A DNA stretch of 64,000 nucleotides from Streptomyces sp. 2114.4 (GCF_900187385.1 NZ_FYEY01000001.1:5084001-5148000); one strand, 5' to 3'; numbered from the stretch's first letter, positions 27,782 to 36,493 are shown. Numbers and translations: made by a program. Notes: generated by a model from the letters alone, not told the origin.

Positions 27782-28473
27782 TGCTCGCCCAAGCCTCGCC
27801 CTGGCACCTCCACGCCCTCCAGCGCACCTCGGCCGAACTGGCCGAAGCCCTGGCCGTGCCGGCCCGCATGGAGTGGGGCACTCGCCTGGGCCAAGGCCCC
27901 GACGCCAACCTGCTCGGTCCTGACCTGCGCGGCAGACACGTACTGGAACTCGGCTGTGGCCCTGGTCACAACGTCGCTCATGTGGCGGTCCACCGCGGTG
28001 CAACAGTCACCGGCGTCGACCTCGTAGGGCTGCAGATCCGCCGGGCACGCTCCCACTACGGCCGACTGGCCGGTGCCAGGTTCGTCGCCGGCCACGCCCT
28101 TCACTATCTCCAAGCCACCGACGAGACGTATGACGCGATCTACTCGGTCTTCGGTGCCATCGGTCTCGTTGCCCCCGAGCTCCTGCTCCCCGCCATCGTC
28201 AGGAAGCTGGCTCCCCGGGGCACCCTGGCGTTCTCCGTTCCCCATCCGCGCCGCTCCGGCCGCCACCCCTCGGCGGATGACCGCCCCTGTCAAGACTTCG
28301 TCACTCTGCCCGATCTCACCCGACTCCCCATCGCCCGCTGGGAGTTCGATTCCCAGCGCTGGTCCCGACACCTGACTCACGCAGGCCTCGAGATCACCAC
28401 CAGCCACGAGTTGGGCGTTGTCCGTCCCGGCTGCCGGCCGACCACTCTGCTGATCACCGCCCGCAGGACCTGA
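27781..28473 (+). CDS. Class I SAM-dependent methyltransferase
   Basis: A 230-aa protein with the SAM-binding motif HVLELGCGPGHNVAHVA, the acidic residue in VTGVDLVGLQIRRA and the post-II region YDAIYSVFGAIGLV. The C-terminal part resembles small-molecule methyltransferases (GTLAFSVPHPRRSGRHP). It starts within the stop codon of the phosphotransferase (CTGATG), which indicates tight co-expression. Substrate unknown. The frame is open upstream to 27571, but the coupled ATG gives the usual family length. Confidence 0.87.
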   Translation: MLAQASPWHLHALQRTSAELAEALAVPARMEWGTRLGQGPDANLLGPDLRGRHVLELGCGPGHNVAHVAVHRGATVTGVDLVGLQIRRARSHYGRLAGARFVAGHALHYLQATDETYDAIYSVFGAIGLVAPELLLPAIVRKLAPRGTLAFSVPHPRRSGRHPSADDRPCQDFVTLPDLTRLPIARWEFDSQRWSRHLTHAGLEITTSHELGVVRPGCRPTTLLITARRT

Positions 28474-28508
28474 ACCGCATGCTCCTGTCGCCCTCCACGG
28501 AGGAACCA

Positions 28509-29129
28509 ATGCGCACTGCCTACCTCTTACTGGACATCGACGGCGTCTTCATCCCCTTCCCCACGAAGGATGGAGGCACCCCGCCAACCCATGTCCGCCA
28601 CGACGTCGTCCCGACGGGCCGCAACCCCGACGACCCGGTCACCATCTGGCTCGACCCCGCCCATGGCCCCCTCCTCATGGAGGTGGCCCGCTGCGGCCTG
28701 GTCACCCCGGTGTGGTGCACCAGCTGGCGCCAGGACGCAGCCACCATGATCGGCCCGCTGCTCGGGATCCCGGCCTTCCCGTACATCGACCTGCCGCGCC
28801 CCCGGATCACCACCAGCCACCCCCATGGCTACCTGTGGAAACGGGACCATGTGGCGGTCTGGGCGAAGGAGGCTTCCGTCGCGTGGATCGACGACGACTT
28901 CACTCACCTCGATCATGAGTGGGCCGCACGGCGGACCGCGGCCGGACTGCCGACCCTCCTGATCCAGCCCGATCCCCACCTCGGGCTGCTATTGGAACAC
29001 GTAGCGAGGATGCTGGAGTGGGCGTCGGGATTGTCCTCTGGCGAGGCGGCGGGGAGGCGTCCGCAGGGCATGCCGAAGCCTGCCGGCGCCGCCTGGTCTG
29101 TCGCGACAGTCAAGATCGAACTCATATAA
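28509..29129 (+). CDS. HAD-type protein similar to RNA-repair-associated HAD domains
   Basis: A 206-aa protein. YLLLDIDGVFIPF gives the HAD motif I (DxDG), VWCTSWRQDA the serine/threonine motif II and VAWIDDDFTHLDHEWA the aspartate-rich motif IV. It resembles the stand-alone HAD domain recorded with Swiss-army-knife RNA repair systems. That link rests on motif memory only. Start ATG 28509 has an AGGAACC ribosome site. Last gene of the block; the final 30 residues look unstructured. Confidence 0.75.
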   Translation: MRTAYLLLDIDGVFIPFPTKDGGTPPTHVRHDVVPTGRNPDDPVTIWLDPAHGPLLMEVARCGLVTPVWCTSWRQDAATMIGPLLGIPAFPYIDLPRPRITTSHPHGYLWKRDHVAVWAKEASVAWIDDDFTHLDHEWAARRTAAGLPTLLIQPDPHLGLLLEHVARMLEWASGLSSGEAAGRRPQGMPKPAGAAWSVATVKIELI

Positions 29130-29271
29130 CGGTCAATGACCGAAAAGCGCGCATATCACCCCGTTCCGGCCGCGAGCCGGGACGGGCTTCGCATATCGGC
29201 CGCCCGGTTTCGCCGAGGGGCCCTACGCCTCGAATCGATAACGTCCACGCAGTGGAGGGTTTTGCGCCAGG

Positions 29272-29285
29272 TCTACGCGCGTTAA
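29272..29285. promoter_or_regulatory. Nucleoside-regulon operator candidate, importer operon
   Basis: TCTACGCGCGTTAA, 51 bases before the BMP lipoprotein start. It shares TCTACGCGCGT with sites before add and deoC and a variant before deoA. The central CG palindrome style fits a LacI-type repressor. Confidence 0.65.
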
Positions 29286-29336
29286 TCTCCGACAAGCCAG
29301 CGCCAAAGGGGGCGCTTAGAGCGAAGGGAAGGCCCC

Positions 29337-30368
29337 GTGCGTCGGGTCATCAGGATTGCCGCCGCGGCTACCGCCACCACCTGTCTCGCGTTCACCGCCA
29401 CCGCGTGCGGACAGAGCTTCGCCGAGGCCAATCGCGCCAAGCACGCGGGCGTCGGACTGGCCTTCGACATCGGCGGCCGGGACGACCACTCGTTCAACGA
29501 GGCGGCCGCCCGCGGTGTCGAGAACGCCCAGAAGCAGCTGGGCGTCAAGGCCAAGATGCTCACCGCCAAGAACGGTGAGACCGAGGCGGACCGCGAGCAG
29601 CGGCTCTCGTCCTTTGCCGAGGCCGGCTACAACCCGGTCATCGGCGTCGGCTTCGCCTACAGCCAGTCCGTACAGAACGTCGCCAAGGACTTCCCCGACA
29701 CCACCTTCGGTGTCGTGGACGCCGTGCCGCAGGGCAAAAACGTCGATGCCATGGTCTTCGCCGAGCACGAGGGCTCCTACCTGGCCGGCGTCGCCGCGGC
29801 GCTGAAGAGCAAGACCCACAAGGTGGGCTTCATCGGTGGCGTGAACAACGCGCTGATCCAGAAGTTCCAGGCCGGCTTCGAGCAGGGCGTACGCGACACC
29901 GACCCGAAGGCCAAGGTCGTCTCGCAGTACCTGTACCCGAACAACGACAAGGGCTTCAACGACCCGGCCGCCGCCAAGGCCAAGGCCGCGGGCATGACCG
30001 ACAGCGGGATCGACGTGATCTACACGGCGGCCGGGCAGTCGGGCGCCGGATCGATCGAGGAGATCAGCAGGCACAAGGGCGTCTGGGGGATCGGTGTGGA
30101 CTCCGACCAGTACCAGCAGCCCGGTCTGGCGAAGTACAAGAACCACATCCTGACCTCGGTCGTGAAGAACGTCGATGTGGCCGTCTTCGACCTGATCAAG
30201 AGCTACGAGGACCACAAGCCGCTGACCGGCATCCACGCCTACGACCTCAAGCACAAGGGCGTTTCGCTCGCCACCTCGGGCGGCTTCATCAAGGACATCC
30301 AGCCGCAGATCGACGCGGCCCGGAAGAAGATCATCGAGGGCAAGGTGAAGGTCAAGGAGACGCCGTAG
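29337..30368 (+). CDS. Nucleoside-binding lipoprotein (BMP family) of an ABC importer
   Basis: A 343-aa substrate-binding protein. The signal peptide ends in a lipobox-like FTATAC, lipidated cysteine near residue 24. The family motifs are GLAFDIGGRDDHSFNEAA, NPVIGVGFAYSQSVQNVA, GSYLAGVAAALKSKTHKVGFIGG (shown as overlapping short motifs YLAGVAAAL and VGFIGG) and DVIYTAAGQSGAG. BMP proteins bind purine or pyrimidine nucleosides. GTG start. It is followed by ATPase, two permeases and cytidine deaminase, so the system feeds nucleosides into salvage. Confidence 0.94.
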   Translation: MRRVIRIAAAATATTCLAFTATACGQSFAEANRAKHAGVGLAFDIGGRDDHSFNEAAARGVENAQKQLGVKAKMLTAKNGETEADREQRLSSFAEAGYNPVIGVGFAYSQSVQNVAKDFPDTTFGVVDAVPQGKNVDAMVFAEHEGSYLAGVAAALKSKTHKVGFIGGVNNALIQKFQAGFEQGVRDTDPKAKVVSQYLYPNNDKGFNDPAAAKAKAAGMTDSGIDVIYTAAGQSGAGSIEEISRHKGVWGIGVDSDQYQQPGLAKYKNHILTSVVKNVDVAVFDLIKSYEDHKPLTGIHAYDLKHKGVSLATSGGFIKDIQPQIDAARKKIIEGKVKVKETP

Positions 30369-30542
30369 TCAGACGCCGTAGCCGGGCGCTGTAGCCAGGC
30401 GTCGCAGCCAGGGACGACGGTCCACCCCGGGGCGCCCGCAGTGCCGGCCCGGGGGCCGGTCCCCGCGTCCCCCGGTGACCTTCCGGTCCCGCTTTCTTGT
30501 TCCTCGTCCTTTCCGCACCGTCATCCCCGAGGGGAGTGCGCC

Positions 30543-32189
30543 ATCAACGCAGCATCCACGAGCAGTGGCCGGGCCGTCCCGGACGCCCCCGCTGTAGAAC
30601 TCCGCGGAATCACCAAAAGGTTCCCCGGCGTCGTGGCCAACCACGACATCCACCTCACCGTGCGCCGCGGTACCGTCCACGCCCTCTGCGGCGAGAACGG
30701 GGCCGGCAAGTCCACCCTGATGAAGATCCTCTACGGCATGCAGAAGCCGGACGAGGGCACCATCGAGCTGGACGGCGAGCAGGTCACCCTGCACACGCCG
30801 GGCGACGCCATCGCCCGCGGCATCGGCATGGTCCACCAGCACTTCATGCTGGCCGACAACCTCACCGTCCTGGAGAACACCGTCCTCGGCGCGGAGAAGC
30901 TGCACGGCATAGGCGCCGGCGCCCGCGCGAAGATAGCGGAGCTCTCCGAGGCCTACGGGCTCCACATCCGGCCGGACGTGCTGGTCGAGGACCTGGGTGT
31001 CGCCGACCGCCAGCGGGTGGAGATCCTCAAGGTCCTCTACCGCGGCGCCCGCACCCTCATCCTCGACGAGCCGACCGCCGTCCTGGTCCCGCAGGAGGTC
31101 GACGCGCTCTTCGACAACCTGCGCGAGCTCAAGTCCGAGGGCCTGACCGTCATCTTCATCTCGCACAAGCTGGGCGAGGTGCTGTCGGTCGCCGACGACA
31201 TCACCGTCATACGCCGCGGCACGACCGTGGCGTCGGTCGAGCCGTCCGCGACCACGCCCAAGCAGCTCGCCGAGCTGATGGTCGGCAGCGAACTGCCGTC
31301 CCCGGAGACCCGCGAGTCGACCGTCACGGACGAGGAGATGCTGCGTGTACGCGATCTCCGCCTCTCCGCGACCGACTCCGACGGCGTGGTCCGCACCGTT
31401 CTGGACGGCATCTCCTTCACCATCCACAAGGGCGAGGTGCTGGGCGTCGCCGGTGTCGAGGGCAACGGCCAGGCCGAGCTCGTCGAGGCCGTCATGGGCA
31501 CCCGCACCCCCGACCACGGCACCGTCGTCCTGGACGGCAACGACCTGTCCGGGGCCTCCACCCGCGCCCGGCGTGAGGGCGGCGTCGGCTACATCCCCGA
31601 GGACCGCCACCGCCACGGCCTGCTGCTGGAAGCCCCGCTGTGGGAGAACCGCATCCTGGGCCATGTCACCGAGCGGCCCAACAGCAAGGGCAGGCTGCTC
31701 GACCTGGCCGGTGCCCGCAAGGACACCGCGCGCATCGTCGCCGAGTACGACGTGCGCACCCCCGGCATCGAGGTCACCGCGTCCTCGCTCTCCGGCGGCA
31801 ACCAGCAGAAGCTGATCGTCGGCCGCGAGATGAGCCACCGGCCCAAGCTGCTGATCGCTGCCCACCCCACCCGCGGCGTCGACGTCGGCGCGCAGGCGCA
31901 GATCTGGGAACAGATCCGCGAGGCGCGGCGCGAGGGCCTGGCGGTGCTGCTGATCTCTGCCGACCTGGACGAGCTGATCGGGCTGTCCGACACCCTGCGG
32001 GTGATGTACCGGGGCCGGCTGGTCGCGGACGCGGACCCCGCCGTCATCACCCCGGAGGAGTTGGGCTCCGCCATGACCGGTGCCGCCAGCGGCCACCTCA
32101 CCGCGTCGGAAGACGGCGCGCCGGAAGACGGCGCGTCCCAGGACGATGCGTCGAACGGCGCCGGCGAACAGGGCGGTGAGCAGAAGTGA
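30543..32189 (+). CDS. ABC importer ATPase with two nucleotide-binding domains
   Basis: A roughly 548-aa RbsA-like protein. Domain 1 has GENGAGKST and LILDEPTAVLVPQE. Domain 2 has the degenerate Walker A GVEGNGQAE, the signature SLSGGNQQKL and a PTRGVDVGAQ D-loop, as usual for sugar/nucleoside importers. The start is unusual: no ATG, GTG or TTG exists in frame between GTG 30441 and residue about 30 of the conserved domain. An ATC at 30543 sits 6 bases after a perfect GAGGGGAG ribosome site. I chose the ATC; GTG 30441 is the alternative. Overlaps the first permease by four bases. Confidence 0.88.
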   Translation: MNAASTSSGRAVPDAPAVELRGITKRFPGVVANHDIHLTVRRGTVHALCGENGAGKSTLMKILYGMQKPDEGTIELDGEQVTLHTPGDAIARGIGMVHQHFMLADNLTVLENTVLGAEKLHGIGAGARAKIAELSEAYGLHIRPDVLVEDLGVADRQRVEILKVLYRGARTLILDEPTAVLVPQEVDALFDNLRELKSEGLTVIFISHKLGEVLSVADDITVIRRGTTVASVEPSATTPKQLAELMVGSELPSPETRESTVTDEEMLRVRDLRLSATDSDGVVRTVLDGISFTIHKGEVLGVAGVEGNGQAELVEAVMGTRTPDHGTVVLDGNDLSGASTRARREGGVGYIPEDRHRHGLLLEAPLWENRILGHVTERPNSKGRLLDLAGARKDTARIVAEYDVRTPGIEVTASSLSGGNQQKLIVGREMSHRPKLLIAAHPTRGVDVGAQAQIWEQIREARREGLAVLLISADLDELIGLSDTLRVMYRGRLVADADPAVITPEELGSAMTGAASGHLTASEDGAPEDGASQDDASNGAGEQGGEQK

Positions 32190-33379
32190 GCACGTCCGCG
32201 AACAGCCCCGCCAAGGGCCCCGCCAAGAACCCCGCCGTGGACGCCATCGCCAGGAGCGCCACCCGAGACAAGGTGATCCTCGCGATCGCCGCGCCCGTCC
32301 TGGCCATCGTCGCCGCGATAGTGATCTCGTCCCTGGTCTTCCTCGCCTCCGGCGAGAACCCCTTCCGGGCCTACGGGATCATGGCCGACTACGGCCACTA
32401 CAGCGACAGCCAGGTCTGGATCATCAACAAGGCGGTGCCGTACTACCTTTCGGCGCTGGCGGTCGCCATCGGCTTCCGCATGAACCTCTTCAACATCGGC
32501 GTCGACGGCCAGTACCGCCTGGCGGCCTTCGCGGCCGCCGCGGTGGGCGGGGCCATCGCGCTGCCCGGCGCGCTCCAGATCATCCTGCTCATCGTCATCG
32601 CGATGCTCGTGGGCGCGATCTGGTCGGGCATCGCGGGTCTGCTGAAGACCACCCGCGGCGTCAGCGAAGTGATCACCACGATCATGCTGAACGCCATCGC
32701 CGCCTCGGTCATCGGCTACTTCCTGCAGGACGGCCGCCTCGCCATCAAGGACGGCAACCTCCTGCACACCAAGTTCCTCCCGGAATCCAGCCACTTCTTC
32801 TCCTTCCCGACCCACCCCAAGCCGGTCTACGGCTTCGTGGTGATCGCGGTGCTGGCCGGCGCGCTGTACTGGTTCGGCATCAACCGCACCCGCTTCGGCT
32901 TCGACCTGCGCGCCGTGGGCGCCTCCGAGCCGGCCGCCGAGGCCAGCGGTGTCAGCGTCAAGCGCATGGTCGTCAGCAGCATGCTGCTGTCGGGTGCCGC
33001 GGCCGGCCTGGTCGGCATGCCCACCCTGCTCGGCGAGTCCTTCCAGTACGGCACGGACTTCCCGGCCGGCATCGGCTTCACCGGTATCGCCATCGCCCTG
33101 CTCGGCCGCAACCACCCCGCCGGGATGGCCTTCGGCGCCCTGCTGTGGGCGTTCCTCGACCGCACCGGCTCCCGGCTGGAGTTCGAGGGCTACGCGCAGG
33201 AGATCGTCGGCGTCATCCAGGGCGTCATCGTGCTCTGCGTGGTCATCGCCTACGAGGTCGTGCGCCGCTACGGGCTGCGGCTGCAGCAGCGCAAGGTCGG
33301 CGAGGAGCTGGCCGCCCTGTCCCGCACCACCAACGCCGACAAGTCTGACAAGAGCGACAAGCCGGAGGTGTCGGCGTGA
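32186..33379 (+). CDS. ABC importer permease 1 (nucleoside type)
   Basis: A 397-aa BPD_transp_2 family permease with about eight to nine helices. IGFRMNLFNIGVDGQYRLAA and GVSEVITTIMLNAIAA are family motifs; GFDLRAVGASEPAAEASGV is the cytoplasmic coupling loop that contacts the ATPase. The C terminus is hydrophilic with lysine/serine repeats (DKSDKSDKPEV). Four-base overlaps with the ATPase and the next permease show one operon. Confidence 0.93.
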   Translation: MSTSANSPAKGPAKNPAVDAIARSATRDKVILAIAAPVLAIVAAIVISSLVFLASGENPFRAYGIMADYGHYSDSQVWIINKAVPYYLSALAVAIGFRMNLFNIGVDGQYRLAAFAAAAVGGAIALPGALQIILLIVIAMLVGAIWSGIAGLLKTTRGVSEVITTIMLNAIAASVIGYFLQDGRLAIKDGNLLHTKFLPESSHFFSFPTHPKPVYGFVVIAVLAGALYWFGINRTRFGFDLRAVGASEPAAEASGVSVKRMVVSSMLLSGAAAGLVGMPTLLGESFQYGTDFPAGIGFTGIAIALLGRNHPAGMAFGALLWAFLDRTGSRLEFEGYAQEIVGVIQGVIVLCVVIAYEVVRRYGLRLQQRKVGEELAALSRTTNADKSDKSDKPEVSA

Positions 33380-34656
33380 GTACGGACCTCAAGACCGCGA
33401 CGAAGCTCGCGGTCCCCCAGAAGGGCGGGCGGCGCAAGCTGACCTACCCCTGGATCCTGCTGATCATCGCCGGCGCGCTGGTCGCGCTCTCCGTCCTGCG
33501 GGCCGTCACCGGCACCGCTGACCTCACCTCCACCGGCCAGTTCGGCGCCGCGCTGAGCGCCGCCGTGCCGATCGGCCTGGCGGGTCTGGGCGGCCTGTGG
33601 TCCGAGCGGGCCGGCGTGGTCAACATCGGCCTCGAAGGCATGATGATGCTCGGCTCGTTCGCGGCCGGCTGGATCGGCTGGGAGCACGGCCCCTGGGCGG
33701 CGGCGCTGGCCGGCATCGTCGGCGGTGCGCTCGGCGGCCTGATCCACGCCGTCGCCACCGTCACCTTCGGCGTCGACCACATCGTCTCCGGTGTCGCGGT
33801 CAACATCCTGGCGCTCGGCGCCACCCAGTACCTGGCCACCCTGTGGTTCGGCCAGGAGGGCAGCGCGGCGATGGCCGCCGGCGGCAACGACAAGCAGTCC
33901 CCGCCGATGCCCGACATGCCGAGCTTCACCGTCCCCGGCCTGTCGGACGCGCTGAGCTCTCTGGAGGCGCACCACTGGTTCCTGGTCTCCGACCTCGCCG
34001 GCATCCTCGGCGCCGCGGTGACCAACGTCTCCTGGCTGACGCTGCTGACGATCGCGCTGTTCGTCGGCACCTTCTTCGTGCTGTGGCGCTCGTCCTTCGG
34101 CCTGCGGCTGCGCTCCTGCGGCGAGGCACCGATCTCGGCCGAGTCCCTGGGCGTCAACGTCTACTCGTACAAGTACGCGGCGGTCCTGGTCTCCGGCGCC
34201 CTGGCCGGCCTCGGCGGTGCCTTCCTCTCCATCGGGGTGCACTTCTACCAGGACGGCCAGACCGGCGGCCGCGGCTACATCGGCCTCGCCACGATGATCT
34301 TCGGCAACTGGCGGCCGGGCGGCGTCGCGATGGGCGCGGGCCTGTTCGGCTTCATGGACGCCATGCAGCTGCGCAGCGGCGGCCCGACCGTCCACGCCCT
34401 GCTGCTGGGCCTGGCGGCCCTGCTCGCGGTGATCGCGCTGCTGAAGCTGCGCGCCGCCAAGCGCACTCAGGCCGCATTGTCGGCGGTGGCCGCCGTCGTC
34501 CTCATAGGCTGGTACTTCCTGGCCGACACCGTTCCGCTCGAACTGGTCGAGGCGAGCCCGTACATCGCCACTCTGCTCGTCCTCGCCCTCTCCGCCCAGC
34601 GGTTGCGGCCCCCGAAGGCGAACGGCAGGCCCTACCGCCGAGGACAGGGAACATGA
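33376..34656 (+). CDS. ABC importer permease 2 (nucleoside type)
   Basis: A 426-aa permease, partner of the preceding one. VPIGLAGLGGLWSERAGV and VVNIGLEGMMMLGSFAA are typical, with GLRLRSCGEAPISAESLGV as the coupling loop. About ten hydrophobic helices are visible. The stretch after GGNDKQSPPMPD is a longer external loop. It overlaps permease 1 by four bases (GTGA) and cytidine deaminase by four bases (ATGA). Confidence 0.93.
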   Translation: MSTDLKTATKLAVPQKGGRRKLTYPWILLIIAGALVALSVLRAVTGTADLTSTGQFGAALSAAVPIGLAGLGGLWSERAGVVNIGLEGMMMLGSFAAGWIGWEHGPWAAALAGIVGGALGGLIHAVATVTFGVDHIVSGVAVNILALGATQYLATLWFGQEGSAAMAAGGNDKQSPPMPDMPSFTVPGLSDALSSLEAHHWFLVSDLAGILGAAVTNVSWLTLLTIALFVGTFFVLWRSSFGLRLRSCGEAPISAESLGVNVYSYKYAAVLVSGALAGLGGAFLSIGVHFYQDGQTGGRGYIGLATMIFGNWRPGGVAMGAGLFGFMDAMQLRSGGPTVHALLLGLAALLAVIALLKLRAAKRTQAALSAVAAVVLIGWYFLADTVPLELVEASPYIATLLVLALSAQRLRPPKANGRPYRRGQGT

Positions 34657-35072
34657 CACCACCGGTGCCGGTCGACTGGACCGCACTGCGCGCGCAGGCC
34701 CGGGACGCGATGTCCCGGGCCTACGCCCCTTATTCCGGCTACCCCGTCGGCGCCGCCGCCCTCGTGGACGACGGCCGCACGATCGCCGCCTGCAACGTCG
34801 AAAACGCCTCCTACGGCCTCGCCCTGTGCGCCGAATGCGGCCTGGTCTCAGAACTGTTCGCGGGCCGGGCCACCAGCGACGGACCGGCACCCCGTCTGAC
34901 CGCCTTCACCTGCGTGGACGGAGCGGGCGACCTCCTCGTCCCCTGCGGCCGCTGCCGCCAACTCCTGTGGGAACACGGCGGCCCGGGGCTTCTTGTCGAC
35001 ACGGCGGCCGGCATCCGCCCGCTGTCGGAGCTGCTTCCGGACGCGTTCGGGCCGGGGCATTTGCGGGGGTGA
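34653..35072 (+). CDS. cdd: Cytidine deaminase
   Basis: A 139-aa zinc enzyme converting cytidine and deoxycytidine to uridine and deoxyuridine. The catalytic CAEC (ALCAECGLVSELF, with the proton-shuttling glutamate) and PCGRCRQLLWE supply the three zinc cysteines. Substrate-binding NVENASYG is present. The family length is about 130 residues. Its ATG overlaps the stop of the second permease, so imported cytidine meets its deaminase in one operon. Confidence 0.95.
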   Translation: MTPPVPVDWTALRAQARDAMSRAYAPYSGYPVGAAALVDDGRTIAACNVENASYGLALCAECGLVSELFAGRATSDGPAPRLTAFTCVDGAGDLLVPCGRCRQLLWEHGGPGLLVDTAAGIRPLSELLPDAFGPGHLRG

Positions 35073-35152
35073 CGGGGAGCGGTGGGTGCAGCGGAACACC
35101 CGAGTCCCTCCCGCACGTCCACTCCGTTCAGGCGGGACGAATGGTCAGGCCG

Positions 35153-36211
35153 TCACGGTCGAGCCATCGGTCGAGTCATCCGCACTTCGGACACTTCGAG
35201 CAATCCGTCGAGTTCGACCTTCCCCCTGGTCTGGCCCGGACTCACCACCAGGCCGTCCCGTCGCACGATGTCCAGGAGCCGTTCGGCCAGGGGCAGGACC
35301 ATATGCCGGCCCCAGCATCGTTCGCTTACGTGGCCGAAGGGGAGATATCCGGGGTGGTTGTCTCCGTCCAGCTCTTCCCAGCGGTCGGGATGAAACGCGT
35401 CGGGCTCGTCCCAGAGCTTGGGGTCGCGGTGGCTCAGCAGGGGAAGCAACAGGACATCGTCTTTCGGGCCGATCCGTGCGTCCACGTCCGAGAACTCCGG
35501 AGAAGCCATTCGCAAGATGTTCCATGAGGGGGGAAGCAGTCGGAGTGCCTCAAGGAGGATGTTCCGATTCGATACGTCATCGCTGAACGGAGCTCCGAGC
35601 CACAGGGCGTTGGTGACCAGCGCGGACACGGTGAAGCACACCGGTGCTGCCACCCGCCGATACAGGTACATCGCATAGCGCCGGTCACTGTAGGTCGTGG
35701 AATCGAGCACGAGAGCGGCAAGTTTCGACAGCGGCACGTCCTGCCCGGGCCTGCCCAGCAAAGCGGCCCCGGAGGCGACGGCCGACCAGGTCAGTTTCGG
35801 TGTCAACTCCAGCCTGCGGTCGACCAGAACCCGGAACCGCAGACGTTCGTTCCCGAAAACGAGATTCCGCAGGTAAACATGCGCCACATGCGGCCACCGG
35901 CCGGTCAGGTCGACCGCCTCATCGAGGGGACGCTGCAGCGCGTTCCGCACGTCCGAGCCCACGGCTTGCATAAAGGTGGACGCATCCGTACGGGTAACGA
36001 GCCGCCCCTGGACGGGTTTGAAGGTGGGCCTCTCCTCCGCGTTGGCCGGCCTGCTGCGGAGTAAGCGGTCCATCAGCTCGGCGCCGGATACCCCGATCGT
36101 GTCGGGCTCCAGACGAAAAAGCGACGCACCACGATAACGGCTTAACAGTTCGTCGATTCTCGGCGCGAACTCGATGACCCGACCGCTCTCGCCGACGCGG
36201 TGCATAGGCAT
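35153..36211 (-). CDS. Short cytochrome P450, probable RiPP cross-linking enzyme
   Basis: A 352-aa P450, about 50 residues shorter than usual. The K-helix ExxR is EALR (221-224), a PERW-like FHPDRW follows (273-278), and the haem loop is PFGHVSERCWGRHM with the cysteine ligand at 299. The I-helix oxygen-activation motif is not canonical (TVSALVTNALW, about 194-204). The N-terminal membrane anchor is absent. It lies 77 bases downstream of a 25-codon peptide gene ending in AWYGWI and on the same strand. In tryptorubin-type atropopeptide loci a single P450 next to such a precursor installs aryl cross-links. GGAGT precedes ATG 36211. Confidence 0.88.
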   Translation of the reverse strand: MPMHRVGESGRVIEFAPRIDELLSRYRGASLFRLEPDTIGVSGAELMDRLLRSRPANAEERPTFKPVQGRLVTRTDASTFMQAVGSDVRNALQRPLDEAVDLTGRWPHVAHVYLRNLVFGNERLRFRVLVDRRLELTPKLTWSAVASGAALLGRPGQDVPLSKLAALVLDSTTYSDRRYAMYLYRRVAAPVCFTVSALVTNALWLGAPFSDDVSNRNILLEALRLLPPSWNILRMASPEFSDVDARIGPKDDVLLLPLLSHRDPKLWDEPDAFHPDRWEELDGDNHPGYLPFGHVSERCWGRHMVLPLAERLLDIVRRDGLVVSPGQTRGKVELDGLLEVSEVRMTRPMARP

Positions 36212-36288
36212 GGCTGAACTCCGTGGGTAGGCAGCTCGCGCCGGCCAGAATTCCTGACCGACGCGAGCCCGGCAGGGAATCTATCTCA

Positions 36289-36366
36289 TTAAATCCAGCC
36301 GTACCAGGCGTATGCCTTGAGGCTCTTTTCCGGACGGAACTTCTTGACGATGCGAACGAGTTTCAT
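36289..36366 (-). CDS. Atropopeptide-like RiPP precursor peptide
   Basis: A 25-codon gene too short for ordinary gene finding. It starts at ATG 36366, five bases after a perfect GGAGG (36372-36376), and ends at TAA 36289. The leader begins MKLVRIVKKFRPEKS and continues LKAY; the C-terminal core is AWYGWI, residues 20-25. Tryptorubin A derives from a core AWYIWY, so A-W-Y-x-W is shared and the last Tyr is Ile here. The next gene downstream is a short P450. An in-frame ATG at 36378 would add MEAL but has no ribosome site. There is no separate protease or transporter beside it, as I recall for this class. Confidence 0.85.
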   Translation of the reverse strand: MKLVRIVKKFRPEKSLKAYAWYGWI

Positions 36367-36405
36367 GAGCGCCTCCATTTGTGTGGTGAACGCGATACTT
36401 ATTCG

Positions 36406-36460
36406 ACGGCAGAAGATGTCGATGCCGGTAAGAATTCCCGGCATTCATTTCGACTGCCGT
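36406..36460 (-). promoter_or_regulatory. Nested hairpin in the precursor leader
   Basis: Outer arms ACGGCAG (36406-36412) and CTGCCGT (36454-36460); inner arms ATGCCGG (36422-36428) and CCGGCAT (36438-36444). Both are perfect 7-bp stems. On the minus strand the structure ends 30 bases before the precursor ribosome site, so it could regulate or stabilise the short transcript. Confidence 0.5.
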
Positions 36461-36487
36461 GGAAAGTGAAGACCTATTCGATGAATG

Positions 36488-36493
36488 TGTCAA
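36488..36493 (-). promoter_or_regulatory. Possible -35 element of the RiPP operon
   Basis: TTGACA on the minus strand, about 120 bases before the precursor ATG. The best -10 candidate at 17 bp spacing is TTCACT, which is weak. Offered only as the best promoter guess. Confidence 0.25.
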
